Shown here piece after piece: positions 10,782 through 22,900 of a stretch of DNA of 64,000 nucleotides. Origin of the DNA: Antilocapra americana (lineage: Eukaryota; Chordata; Mammalia; Artiodactyla; Antilocapridae); contig ML664161.1 in assembly GCA_007570785.1 (NCBI GenBank), forward strand, positions 43,920,418 through 43,984,417. The letters run 5' to 3'. Both the position numbers and the translations under genes were made by a program. Below the pieces are notes generated by a model that saw only the letters and a list, made by a program, of their open reading frames with translations, was not told the origin of the DNA and made no database searches. How positions within the stretch are numbered: position 1 is the first letter of the stretch; every line of letters starts with the position of its first letter.

Positions 10782-12816
10782 ATTTCTACATGTAATAACT
10801 CATTGATAAAGCTAGTCTCAGAAATAGCTTCCATGCCACACACAGATCATTTGTTTGTGAAAACTGTGTACAGTATCAAAACTCTTTATCAAATTCAACT
10901 TTAATAGTGATTGAGTCACCAATTCCTGCTGCCAATCTTTCAGATTTCATTAGTGGTCTAAATGATTGCTTTAGTAAGTTCCCTAAAATCAGGGGAACTG
11001 TGAAGTAAAATTGCAAACTCATTCAATCTCTTTCATATTGACATTTTCTCCTCTAGTACTCAATCCTTTTCAGCCTGTTTTCTCTATCCCATTTTGGTCT
11101 CACCCAGACAGGACTGATTTGGACTTCAAGAATCCTTATTATTTGGATTGTCATCTAGGCAATGAAGCAACACTGCTTATGTTTTTCGGTCCTCTAAAGA
11201 TCAGGGAATCTCACTCTGGAGCAAATTAATAGATAAAACTATATATCAGTAGCAGAAACACTGAAACATAAACATCTCAACAGATTAGGCGTATACCAAT
11301 ATAGGTATGTTCACAAAACACTAAAACTGTAAAGCATAATATGGGTCTTCATCACTTAGAGAAAGCAAGAAAGATCTTTATGGTTATCTTATCTAGTAAT
11401 GAGCATCAATAGGCCAGTTTCTCTATTTTTGAACTTGGCTTTAAGGTTTAACTGAAAAAACGATTTTTCAGATTAAGAAAAAGTATAATTTAGATTTTAA
11501 AAATCAAATTTGTAATTTCTGTACGTCCTTTCAATTTAAAAGAAGGAAGGGACTTTCTGAGTTTGTAGTGTAAACGAGCGTTTAACCCCAAACAGAAAAA
11601 CATTCTTCCATAAAGCACACTGTTTGGGGTCAAAACACTGGTTACTACATTACTACCTTGGTTACTACATGAAATGGGAGTACACTGGGTTGAGCAAAAA
11701 CCTAAACAATCATTTCTGCATTTTCAGAAAATACTATTCACCAAAATCTGAAGAGGTCACCTAGAGTTTTATAAACAGGGAAAAGAGGGATACAAATGCT
11801 ACTTAATATTAATTTAGCATTAGTTAAAGAATTGATTGGGAGTAGCGATTAAGTAGGATTTTAGAGAGAAATAGCAAAAGGATGTCAAAAGCAAAAAATA
11901 TGAAGTAGCAATATTTAGACTTAACCTCCTTACCTTTAAGTTTACCGTCAAACGCACTGGTTTATTATCTTTCCAGCCCAATTTATTTCTGAAGAATTAC
12001 TCCCTTTCAGGGAAGTCAGTTCTGCATAAGCTAGCCTGGGTCTTCGACAGATCATGACATCGCAACACCATCTTTCAACGCCTCCTCATTCAATCTAGAC
12101 TGTCGCATTAACAACACTGCCTGTTTTTGAAGCTAGTATAGCTTTACTCTTTCAAGTACCCTCTCCGTTTCTACACCATAAAATTGTAGGAGAGAAAGGT
12201 AAAAAGCCACCTTTTACCCTTCCAGACCCATTCAAAAGTTGTGAACATGTCTCGCAGGGATGTCAGATAAAAACTCAGAATTACTGAGAATGCACACTAG
12301 GAAGCAAGCTTTACAGTGACTCTGCAGTGAGAGTGTGTCTGCATCGCGACATTCTCTCCTAAGCCTGTCTCACAGGAGACGCCTCTGCCTCCGGGGTTTT
12401 TCTTATCTCCCGGTTCCCCAAGTCGGGAGCTGAAGAGGAAGACCTTGCAAGGCCTCTGCCAAAGAACAGGCTTTGGGGATTGAGACCTGGAGACTATCGC
12501 AGACCCCAACTAATGCCTGTTATCAAGCCCACTACCAGAAGCCCCAAAGACTTGAATGGGAAATCATAATGGCCGCACTCATCCCTAGCCCAGGGAAAGG
12601 TGAACATCTCAACCCTTAAGTTGCAGGGGCGACCACGGTGGCGGGGATTGAGCAGGGGTCTGGGGTCAAGATAAACGGAGAAACGAGATCCTCGCCGGGG
12701 CAGGATGACAGAGGGAGAAAGCCTGGGACAGCAGAGGCCACTAGTCACATTCTCTTTTCTCTTCCTCCTCCCACCCTTCTATCCCCGCCAGCCGCCGGTT
12801 ACCGGTCCCCGCTCAC

Positions 12817-12930
12817 CTGCCGGGGCGCGAGGTGCAGAAACTGTACCGGTCACCGACCCAGAGGCTCTGTCACTGCGGGAGGGGAAGTCTTCAGCTGCAG
12901 AGGGGGGCGGGCGCAGGCCGTCACGTGACC
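12817..12930 (-). other. ATP6V1A: ATP6V1A exon 1 (5' UTR), approximate 5' end
   Basis: ATP6V1A encodes the catalytic A subunit of the V1 sector of the vacuolar proton pump, which hydrolyses ATP to acidify lysosomes and endosomes. In the sequence, the minus strand reads GCAG followed by GTGAGC across 12,817/12,816, a strong donor, inside a CpG island that faces the NAA50 promoter. The exon has no reading frame resembling the subunit, which fits a non-coding first exon with the start codon in exon 2 outside the window. The 5' end is not visible and is set near the CLEAR palindrome at 12,920-12,929. Identity comes from the conserved head-to-head arrangement with NAA50, not from protein sequence. 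Confidence 0.6.
12920..12929. promoter_or_regulatory. CLEAR (TFEB/TFE3/MITF) element, GTCACGTGAC
   Basis: The ten bases form a perfect palindrome and match the CLEAR consensus bound by the MiT/TFE factors that control lysosomal genes. The site lies about 100 bp upstream of the ATP6V1A exon 1 donor, near its expected transcription start. V-ATPase subunit genes are established members of the CLEAR network. The match is seen directly; that it drives ATP6V1A rather than NAA50 is inference. Confidence 0.75.
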
Positions 12931-13124
12931 CCGAGCTCCTCCCCGTCAACCCCAGCCGGGCTGGCTTGCATCTCCGGAGCTTGTAGTTTAGCGGATCGTT
13001 TGAACATTAACTTCCTTGCGCTTAGACTTTAGAAAGGGGAAAAAAAAAGAAAATGTCCACCAAGATCAGGTTGTAAAGTGCAACGCAGAATGCGTGGGCG
13101 GAACGGGTTAAAGTCCATTGCTAA

Positions 13125-13138
13125 GGAAGTGACGTTCA
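13125..13138 (+). promoter_or_regulatory. ETS + CRE-like composite site
   Basis: The string GGAAGTGACGTTCA joins an ETS core (GGAAGT) to an imperfect CRE half (TGACGTTC). Such composites are common in CpG-island housekeeping promoters. It lies between the two start regions and could serve either gene. This is a visual motif match only. Confidence 0.4.
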
Positions 13139-13153
13139 CGCCACGGTCTAGGC

Positions 13154-13170
13154 ACCGGAAATGGCGATGG
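13154..13170 (+). promoter_or_regulatory. ETS/YY1-like motif cluster
   Basis: ACCGGAAATGGCGATGG combines an ETS-like CCGGAA core with the YY1-like AAATGGCG. Both motif types are typical of TATA-less promoters. It is about 0.5 kb upstream of the NAA50 5' UTR. The call is by eye. Confidence 0.35.
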
Positions 13171-13226
13171 AGTTTCGTCCCCGTGGGGCCTGCCGGTAAA
13201 ATCCCCAGGCTTAAAGGTTTGGGCAA

Positions 13227-13234
13227 TCACATGA
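13227..13234 (+). promoter_or_regulatory. M-box-like E-box, TCACATGA
   Basis: TCACATGA is a variant E-box of the kind accepted by MITF and TFE factors; here it sits in a near-palindromic ATCACATGAT. It is about 300 bp from the perfect CLEAR palindrome in the same promoter region. The match could be chance. Confidence 0.3.
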
Positions 13235-13689
13235 TATCGAAACTGAAAAGTGCTGGACGTAAGCCAAGTTATCTAGCCGATTGTTGACTACGTTTATTTG
13301 CCTTAAAAGCACCTCATTACTTTCCACAGGCTTCTTTACAGTTAGAGGAACAAGACTTCTCAGTTTTTTTTAGGAGACAGGTGCCTTTGAAAGTCATACT
13401 GGAGACTACCAGCTGGGAAGAGCAGAGTCAGGGAAGACGGAGCTTGTTGAAGTGCGACAGGAGAGGGGGAGGGGTGGAAAAAAAATCCGGATTTTACCGC
13501 CAGGGCCTACCAAGCAAGCCTCATAAGTGGTGTCGTAAGGAAGGGGAGGAGGAAGATGACGCCAGAGGGCACAGCCCAGTAGAAAGATGGAGGTCCTGAG
13601 GCGGAGGGGGAAGGGGACGCGGAGGCCCGCAGTGCGGCTGCGCGAGGGGCGGCCGCCGCGCCGGCGCGCAGAGGGGGCGGGGTGAGAGG

Positions 13690-13983
13690 TCACGGCGCGG
13701 CGGCGGGTCTGGCTGGCGGCGGCGGGCGGGAGGCGAGTTCGCCGTGTGCACGTGTGGAGCGGCTGCTGCACCAGCGCGGCGGCGGGAGGCGCCTCCGCCC
13801 CCTCCGGAGACCCGGGGCCGCGCTGCACTCTCGCGGCCTCCGTCGCCCGCTCCGCTCCTTGCCTTAGGCGGGGAGGCCGGCTTGTGGGGTTGAGTGGCCC
13901 GAGCTGAGGGCGCGGAGAGCTCAGGGCCGCGACGACGACGGCGTTGATATCGGCGGTAACAACGGCCTCAGCAGGCGGGGAAG
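13690..13983 (+). other. NAA50: NAA50 5' UTR (start approximate)
   Basis: This GC-rich leader precedes the NAA50 start codon in exon 1. No upstream ATG occurs between 13,690 and 13,983, so scanning ribosomes should reach the annotated start. The leader contains GGC/GCG-rich runs, a CACGTG E-box (13,749-13,754) and a short GACGAC repeat near 13,930. The cap site is not visible and the left edge is a guess from the usual length of this leader. Confidence 0.5.
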
Positions 13984-13991
13984 ATGAAAGG
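13984..13991 (+). CDS. NAA50: NAA50 coding exon 1
   Basis: Only eight coding bases, ATGAAAGG, precede a GTGAGG donor, giving Met-Lys and the first two bases of Gly3. This micro-coding first exon is too short for open-frame searches; it is supported by perfect phase with exon 2, by its place in a CpG island, and by the known N-terminus MKG. Confidence 0.92.
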
Positions 13992-16900
13992 GTGAGGAAG
14001 GGCAGCGGGGCAGGGCCCGGCCGGCGGGGGAGCGGGGCTGCGAGGCGGGATGAGACGCTGGGCGAAGACCCGGCGGAGGAAGGTTCCTGGGCTTCTCCGC
14101 ACACGGAGGGGGCGGAGGCTCGGCTCGGGCTGTTGGCGGGCTGAAGGGCCAGAGGAGGTAGGACCCGGGGAACCCAGGGTTGGGGCCGCGAGGACGACTG
14201 CGGGTTGATTGGAGAACGGCTGCGGAGTAGGGCGGCGGGGAAAAGCTGTCGTGAGGCTCCTGAGGCCTCCTGCTCCCCTCGAGCGAACGGTAGAGCCACC
14301 CGCGCGGCCCGGCACTCCGAGGGAGCGGTCCGGTGGTCCTCTTCAGATCCAGGCAGGGCACCGAGAACTGTGGTCTTTGACACCTTTCGGGGTTAGCCAC
14401 ACTTGGAAGCGGCGCAGAACCTTCTGGAGAGAGCAGGAATTGGAATAAAGAGCACGGATAGGAGTATTCAGAGCTAGTGACTCAACTGGATTTGGGTTGG
14501 GTCAGAGCGAGTGGAGGAGGGGGAGAGAGCGTGAGCACTGGAGACTTGGGGTGCCAAAATGTTTAAGGAAGTGTTGCTGATCAATAGGTGGAGCTATTGC
14601 TCCAGCACTTGACTATTTGCCCCTGGGCCTGGAGGGAGGCCTGGGTTTCCTAGCAAGCTTTCTTAAGGTGTTTGGCAAAGTTAATATTCTTTTACAGATT
14701 ACCCCTTGGACAAAATTAGGGATTATTTTGGTTCGACTATTTCCATTTGGATAAGATGTCACCTTACTATTCAGTTACACACTGTTAAAGTATTAATTAC
14801 ATAACACGGTGTTTTAAAATATTGACGGAGTTAGCCCTTGCTTGCCTTTACCCTCCTTGAGAAAGAAATGGAATCTTATCAGTGTTAAAAGCTTTCTGAG
14901 GTGGCTGAGTTTTTTTTCTGTTAGAGCAAGTCAGTTAAATAATTAACAACTGTGTTTTGAGTTAGGGAATGCTTTCAAACTTCCGCCGTTTGAAGATAGA
15001 GTAAAAGTCCGTGTTGTAAGTAATGTCATACTGCCTAAAACAAGGATTTAAATACTACTTTAGTGTGTGTATGGGGCTTCCCCAATGGCTCAGCTATTAA
15101 AGAATCCCCTTGCAATACAGGAGACACAAGAAACGCTGGTTCGATCCCCGGTTGGGGAAGGTCCTCTGCAGGAGGAAATGACAACCCACTCCAGTATCCT
15201 TGTCTGGAAAATTCCACGGACAGAAGAGCCTGGCTGATTGCCGTCTTTGGGGTCGTAAAGAGTCCGCGCGACTGAGCACACACGCACTTCTCTTGGTGTG
15301 TGTATGTGTTTGAGGCTGCAGAAAGAGGTCCAAGAAAATTTAATTTGATCTTTGTTGTTCAGTTGCTTAGTATTAAAGTTTAGGAAAAAATGAAGAAATT
15401 TTCGCAGTTCCTGCGTTATTTCACATCAAGTTCTAAAGAGTTCCAGTCAGGATACTAATTAGGGGTATGGGAAGTATGTGCTGCATTTGAATCATGATGT
15501 AGAATGTTGGCTATTTTATATGTGATCCAGTATAATTTGGCAAGTTTTACCTCTTTATTTCCTGAGTATTAGTGCTTTCTCTTGTTTTTGTGTTCTCATT
15601 GGCACTCAGTGCTTACTTGGTTTTGTTAAAGTAATAAGAATGAGGCTGAAGAGTTGTTGATGTTGAGGTTGTGCGCGAATTTATAAAGGAGGGCCTCCAA
15701 GGAATTATTCTGGATGTTTATATCCAAACTCTTTGGTCTAGCTCTGTCTACCTAGGATGTAATGCCCTTCCTGTTACTTACTTGGCAATAGAAATGGGGT
15801 CAGTTAATATACTCATGAGGCAGAGTCCTTAAGTCCAGTTCCTATCACTTCTCACAAGTGGGAGCTTAGGATCCTGTTCCTAATGGTAAACTTTTAACAT
15901 GATTTCAGAGGAATAGACCTTTTACTTCTCAGATGAACTAACTCCTACATAAGATGAAACTTTAAAGTTTTTTTCACTTGTTAGTCTTATTCTTAAGACT
16001 GAATAAATGAAGCCTACATGTTATTTAAAAGATTTTTAAGGTCCTTGAGTTCAAAGATGTGTATTGCCCTGTGCAGTGTAATCAGTGTTAATAACCCTGC
16101 CTCTTGGTTTATAAAGGCCTGTGAAAATGAAACAGTGGTTCTGCTTATGTGATTTTTGTATGAAATTTTATTTGCTAAGTGTTTTTTTGGATACTGAGCT
16201 GATTGAGCTGTAAGTTGGATAGAAATACCTAAAATTGGAACCATGTAGAACTCCTAACTCTAATGTACTGTTTGAATATTTTACATTGTTACCTATATTT
16301 ATCATTTTGAAGCTTTTAAAAATTAAGTATCCTACCTGATTTGTTCTTCATATTTTTAGTTTATTAGTAGCAGTAGGACTTTCTACCTATTGGCATGTAT
16401 TTGCTTTTCTGCCAAACAAGATAGATTTCCAGTTAATTACTGCATGTGTTTATATGCATAGTCTAGAAATTCTAAGTATATTACTTGAGATGTTACTTCC
16501 TTTGTACCAAGATTGCTTGTTTTTATGAACCAGAGACTTTAGGGGTTGAATTTGTGGGAGGTAAGCTGATTATTTTTATCTGTTGTTCCTCTCTAGGGAG
16601 GGTGAGACTCAAGCAAAAAGGTTTGTTATGCACAGCCCAGACTGAGATGGCAGTGTAATTAGTCAATACAATAGAAAGTAAAACTGAATCCATTTACCCT
16701 TCAGCTGTAGCAAGGAGGTGTAAATTCTAATAAAGATGTCTAACTAGATGTGAATACACGTGAACAAAGTAAAGATGATAGCAATAATAAAGTAAATAAA
16801 ACAATGTAGTTTACCAACTGAAGTGTTAAAATACAAAGATTCTGGGGACTTCCCTGGTGGTCCAGTGAATAAGACTCACATTCCCAATGCAGGGGGCCTG

Positions 16901-19900
16901 GGTTTGATCTCTGGTCAGAGCATTATATGCCCCAAATTGCAACATCTTTACCTTGGGTGTTGGTTGAAGGGCAGTGTTGTTCAGTTGCTAAATTGTGTCT
17001 GATTCTTTGCACCCCATGGACTGTAGCCCACTGAGCTCCTCTGTCCATGGGGTTTCTCAGGCAAAAATAACTGGAGTAGGTTGCCATTTCTTTCTCCAAG
17101 GGGATCTTCCCAACCCAGAGATCAAAGAGGTGTGTCCATATGTAAAAAAACTCATTGAGCTGTAAAAAAAAAAAAAAAAATTATGCTCTTTACAGAATGT
17201 GTTTTATACTGCAATAGAAAATTTTTAGGTTTTATTGCTGATTTTGTCAGGAAAAAAAACAAAGCCAGTGAGGCTGACGTATACAAAATTCAGGAACTTT
17301 TGTAAACCTGCAATTCATACTCTTTGCTTTGTAAAGTCAATAATTTGTGGGATGTTGAGTAGATAAAAATTTTTAGCAAATACCTTGTAATGTTCCCTTG
17401 CAATGTTCAGACCAGTTCATATATAACCTACCTGTACCACAGTTGTAAAAAATCAGTGTCCTAACAAATATAAAGGAGATTGAAAGGGAAGTAAACTGCA
17501 ATATGATATCTATTTTAAGATCCAAATGAACAGGTACAACAACATCGTAAATCATGAGATCAGATGTTTGCATCTGTCTGTAAATATAAATTAAATTTAT
17601 AAAGTATATCTACTACCAATATAGATGTGTGCATGGGTAAGTAATACTGTATTGCCATCAGTGTTAGGATTTTTTTCCCCCCAAGTTATGGACAGCTCTT
17701 GGTGAAGTTCTGAACAAAACACAGAATAATCAAGAATTTGTGGATTAGAAAGGATTTTTAAAGGCTACTTATATAAAGCATTATCTTTCAAAGTCAGTGC
17801 TTTTGCCTAACCAAGCTAGTATCTATATTAAATTTCATTTTGCTTAATCCTCTCTTTTGGTCTGTAGAAATCCTTTTGACTCTTAATTTTCTCTTCCAGG
17901 TATTAGCTATGTCTTCCAGCTTTGTGCCATCTGAGAAGATACACATTTTCAATCATTTAAATGGTGTCCTTTTTTGTTCTTTAGAAGTGCAGCCTACAGA
18001 AACCATTAAAATACCAGAAGTAATCAATAGAAATGTCCTTTCTGTCATAGAAATGAGAATTGTATGGATTATAGTTTAATAACTACAAAATTATATAATT
18101 GTTTTGCCATAAAACACTCCTTTCTCTTGAGCTGTTCTCTTCCGTCATCTCCTAGGCAGGTTCATTCAGTGCCTGACTTACTATTTACTAGCAAAATATT
18201 AGTCCCGTCCAGTACAGTAGTGACTAACTACAGTTGGCTGTAGAACAGTTGAAATGTGTCTTGTGTTACTGAGGAACAGAATTAAAACGTCAGTTGTTGG
18301 ACAATTTCTATGTATGTTTCAAACAACTTGGATATGTAAGTCCAGTGTAAATTTTATGAAAGGTAAGTACAGATAAAATATTTCCAAGGAAAAATTAGCA
18401 TCTGAATTGAGATGTACCATTAGTGTAATGTACACTGGCTTAATAAGGGCTTACTTACTATGAAAAATGATTTTTTTTTACTATCATTAATTTTACTTTG
18501 ATTACATGTTGCAATAATTTCAGCTATTTCTTTTTGCCTTGTTAATTTAGATACTAGGGAAAATTTTTTTTAACAGGGACTTGAACTCTGGACGTAAAAA
18601 TTCTTAAATTATATATGTGACTTGAATTATATTTCTCTTGGGCGGTGCTGTGCTAGACCCTGGTGGGAGGGGGAACAGATAAATGTCTAAAACATGATCT
18701 CTTCCCCTGGGATCTAGAACTGGAACGGTAAATGTCTCAACTGGGACAACAGATAGTGTGTGGCTGTTTACACCTTTCTGGTAACTGCTCCTCATTTTAG
18801 ATTAAAATACTATAAAATCCAGTCATATCTTCTGTGTGAAGGAAGAGGGGTATGTATTTGCCTTGCCTGAGCTAGTACAACCTAAATTCTACCTTTTTCG
18901 GATAATTATTTTGGATTGGATAATCAACTGGAGAAGAATTTGTTGGATCAGAAAATACTGCCATTTTTAAAGCTCTGATATTTGTTGCCACTTGACCTCC
19001 AGAAACAGTAACAATTTATACTGCCAGCAGTGTATGAGAATGCCCGTCTTCAAGGGCTGATGGGAAAGAGGTGAAGATGTGCAGAAACCTCAGGGAAATA
19101 GAGGAAGATGTTGTGGCTACTATTTCATGGGTGGTGTAAATTACCTTTTTCTGGGATGAACGACACACACTGAACCTTTATAAATGATAGAAATAACAGT
19201 TCCTTTTTTACAAGTTGGTTTTGAGGACACATATACTCTTAATGCTAGTCTTACTTTGCTGACTAGGTGATAAATGGCCTTTCTTCCTTTCTTGTTGATT
19301 ACAAGATGAAGTTGGATATTTCCCATTTTTCTGGCCATTTATGTATCTTCGTGACTTAACTGTTACATAAACTTCCCAGTTTTCAATTTGGATTTAGATC
19401 GCTTTTTTGACTTCAAATTATAAAACATCAAATATAATATTCTTTAGAAAATGGGCTTTAGACATTCACATTAGTAAATATTGTTTGTGTTGCCAATTTA
19501 GAACCCAGATCATTAGAAAAAATTTTATATTCAGAGCTTGTTAAGCTCGGGTAGGGAAGGAAAATGTTTTCTACTTAGAAGCATTTTAAACATTTCTTTT
19601 TTCTCTTTACAGAAAACTAAGATATGTTTAAAGATGTATTTGGATTCCTCCCTCCAACCAGACTGTAGAGTTTATTATTTGTAGCATAATTTTTATTTAA
19701 AAAGGAGACTTACAATGCAAAAATCACTTGAACTAAAAGCAACCATATGTTGTAGTTTGGTGTGCCACCAATAATTGTTAGTGCTAACTAATTAGTCAGT
19801 CAGTAACTAACGAGATTCTTAACTTCTGAGCCTTCATTTCTTTGTCTCTTTTGCAGTTTGTATAATCTTTAGTTCCCCAACCAGGAATTGACCCCAATAC

Positions 19901-22900
19901 CTAGCCACTGGACTGCTAGAAAATTCTCTCATTTCTTTCTTTAAAGAGAACAGCTTGAACCTGAATAGGAAAGGCCGGAGATGATCTGCCAGTTCTAATC
20001 TGTTGATAGTATCTTATGAGTGTTACATTTAATCTGTTGGTAGCTTTATGAGGTCTCTGACTGTGGAGGAGGGAGTGATATCATTGATTATTAATGGCAC
20101 GTGTGTCATGTTTGCCATTTCTGGTCTCTGTCAATTCTAGCTTCCTATGATACCAAGAAACAAAACTTTGGAATCATATTTGAATCGTTCTCTTTTAAGC
20201 TGCTCTCTTCATTTTTCTCTTGTGTCTGCTTTTTGAGACCTGTTCTCCCATCTCTTCCCCCTTGCTCCTATTAACTTTTACAGTGGAGGCACTGTTAAGG
20301 CAATGTGCCAGGCAGTAAACCTCATCTGAAATAGTGTCCATGGTCTATTAATGTAACTATAAATATAGTATGAAACAGATACAGAGGTGAGCCAAGAAAG
20401 AAAGCAAATGGGTTTTGGGGTTTTTGAGTAGTTTTGTATAGCCCCCCCCCCCCCAAAAAAAAAGGGAGGTGGCAGAGACAAGGCTGGGCCAGTGGCCACA
20501 GTTAGGCGATGAAGGGCTACTTTGAATATCGTTTGGTAGATTATGTGCAACTTTTTCGAAAGATTTTAACTGGATAAGTAAAAAGGTAAAATTTGTGTTT
20601 TAGAAGGATTATTCTGATTGCATTGTGATGCTTTGTCTCCTTAGCTGTAGACTTTTCCCCCTTATTAGGCTATTAAGATATGGGTTAAAATGATGGCCTG
20701 AACCATACTATTTCCAGTAGTCATGTATGAATGTGAGAGTTGGATGGTGAAGAAAGCTGAGCGTCAAAGAATTGATGCTTTTGAACTGTGGTGTTGGAGA
20801 AGACTCTTGAGAGTCCCTTGGACTGCAAGGAGATCCAACCAGTCCATCCTAAAGGAGATCAGTCCTGGGTGTTCATTGGAAGGACTGATGTTGAAGCTGA
20901 AACTCCAGTACTTTGGCCACCTCATGTGAAGAGCTGATTCATTGGAAAAGACCTTGATGCTGGGAAGGATTGGGGGCAGGAGGAGAAGGGGATGACAGAG
21001 GATGAGATGGCTGGATGGCATCACCAACTCAATGGACATGAGTTTGGGTAAACTCTGGGAGTTGGTGATGGACAGGGAGGCTTGGCATGCTGCGATTCAT
21101 GGGGTCACAAAGAGTTGCACATGACTGAGCAACTGAACTGAACTGAACCATACTACCAAGAGAAAGGGTATAGGAACAGGTTATGAAGCTATTTAGATGG
21201 TGGAATCAATAGGGATTAAAATGGGATGTTAAGAGTACATTTAAAGCTAAGTTTCTGTATTGGATAAATGATGAGTCTATGCATAGAGAACAGATTTCCT
21301 GTGGAGAATGATGAGTTCAGTTTTTGATGCGTTGAATTTGTGATTCCTGTTCAGTTCAACTCAGTTGCTCAGTCGTGTCTGACTCTTTGGAACCCCAAAG
21401 ACTGGAGTACGCCAGGCTTCCCTGTCCATCACCAACTCCCAGAGCTTACTCAAAGTCATGTCCGTTGAGTTGATGATGCCATCCAACCATCTCATCCTCT
21501 TGTCGTCCCCTTCTCCTCCTGCCTTCAATCATTCCCAGCATCAGGGTCTTTTCCAATGAGTCAGTTCTTCCTGGTTCCTGTAGACGCAGCTTTTATTTAT
21601 TTCTGGTTGTGCTGGGTCTTTGTTGCTGCATGAGTGCTTTTTCTAATTGTGGCAAGCGCGGCTACTCTTCTTTGCAGTGTAGGGGCTTCTCAGCATGGAG
21701 GCTTCTCTTGTTGTGGGCCACAGGCTCTAGGCATGTGAGCTTCAGTAGTTGGCAGCATGCAGGTTCAGTAGTTCTGGCTCACAGGCTTAGTTGCTCTGCA
21801 GCATGCGAAATCTTCCTGGACCAGGGATTGAATTCATGTACCCTGCGTTGGCAGGCAGATTCTTATACACTGTACCACTAGGGAAGTCCAAAACATTGGT
21901 ATTTAGGTAGTAGTAAGGGAAAAGCTCTAGTTAGTAAGGAGCTCTCCTGTATTGAATATACAGATAACCATGGAAAAATTTTTCAAGGAATAATCTTCTT
22001 TGTACATTATAACTTTGAATATATGTCCTTGTGTGTGTTTAGTGCTTCTAGTATGCAACCAAATAATTAGTGAGACTTTTACGCATCTAATATTTGCAGT
22101 CACACAGCTTGGAGAACTGATTCACCCACCACTGCTGTTTTGATACCTGCTAAACCTCTACAGCAGTGACTCTCAACCAGGGGCACACTCCCATCCCACT
22201 CCGGACATCTGATGTCTGGAGACATAAGTCATTGCAATGGGGGCATGGTTATTGGCATCTAGTGGTGGAGCTAGCAGTGCTGCTAAACATCCCACAGTGC
22301 TCTGTAAATCCCTTCACAACAGAACTCTTGAGCCCTAAATAGCAGTAGGGCCAAAATTGAGAAACTGCTCTAAAATCTAGATGAAAGAGAGCTCATCAGT
22401 TTTACTAAGGTCCTAGAGAGTCTTAGATATACTAAAATTAAATTAGCAATTCTATGAAGTAGTTGAGATTCTGCCCTGTCTTGTGGAGGTTAGGTTAAAA
22501 AAAAAATGCTTATAGCAGTGCAGAGGTTCTGTGCCTTGGAAGAGTACAACTGTGATATAGTTCAAATGAGGTGGAAATCTCAGAAGGATGACAGGTTAAG
22601 GCCTCAAGAACAGTTAGTATTTAAGCTGTACTTTGATAAATGCTGAGTGGGCTTACCTTTAGGTTCAAGGAATTTACACTTTAGAGGAATCACTCTTTCA
22701 TGTAATTTACTTGAAGGCAAGAGTTTAGAACCAGATTACTGCTAGCTAAGAAAAAATTATCCTCTAAACCCCTTAAATTTTTTATCAAAGGACCATGGGC
22801 ATACTTTGATCCTTGATAGAAAACTTAAATTTTATGCAAAGCTGCTTTATCAGTACACCTTAGATAAATGTTTTTAACCTTGAGAAGTAAAGATGACTCC

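Larger units (their letters stand above)
1..12816 (-). other. ATP6V1A: Intron 1 of ATP6V1A (partial, extends past window start)
   Basis: This is read as the first intron of ATP6V1A because a minus-strand splice donor lies at 12,816/12,817 in the CpG island head-to-head with NAA50, as known in mammals. I looked on the minus strand for the exon that opens the conserved ATP6V1A protein and did not find it, so exon 2 should lie beyond position 1. The sequence is AT-rich and holds SINE, L1 and MIR copies listed separately. Apart from one E-box palindrome (3,748-3,757), I see no gene, RNA or conserved motif in 117-599, 2,413-3,870, 5,561-6,944, 7,297-7,597, 7,813-8,667, 9,771-10,654 and 10,782-12,300. 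A weak L1-like stretch may occupy 6,090-6,260. The assignment rests on gene order rather than on coding sequence. Confidence 0.7.
12600..14400. promoter_or_regulatory. Bidirectional CpG-island promoter, ATP6V1A / NAA50
   Basis: This GC- and CpG-dense block separates minus-strand ATP6V1A exon 1 from plus-strand NAA50 exon 1, and the two predicted transcription starts lie less than about 1 kb apart. No TATA box is obvious. It contains GC boxes (for example near 13,674), a CACGTG E-box at 13,749-13,754, an ETS plus CRE-like composite at 13,125-13,138, an ETS/YY1-like string at 13,154-13,170 and a CLEAR palindrome at 12,920-12,929. These fit a housekeeping promoter with dispersed starts. Motif calls are by eye. 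Long open frames on both strands here are a side effect of high GC. Confidence 0.85.

Noticed and set aside
1..12800. ATP6V1A coding exons on the minus strand
   Set aside because: I searched for the conserved N-terminal coding text in reverse complement and saw none; the exons should lie beyond the window.
13406..14383. 325-residue open frame on the minus strand through the NAA50 promoter and exon 1
   Set aside because: It is proline-, arginine- and serine-rich text typical of antisense CpG islands, overlaps the NAA50 start, and resembles no family I know.
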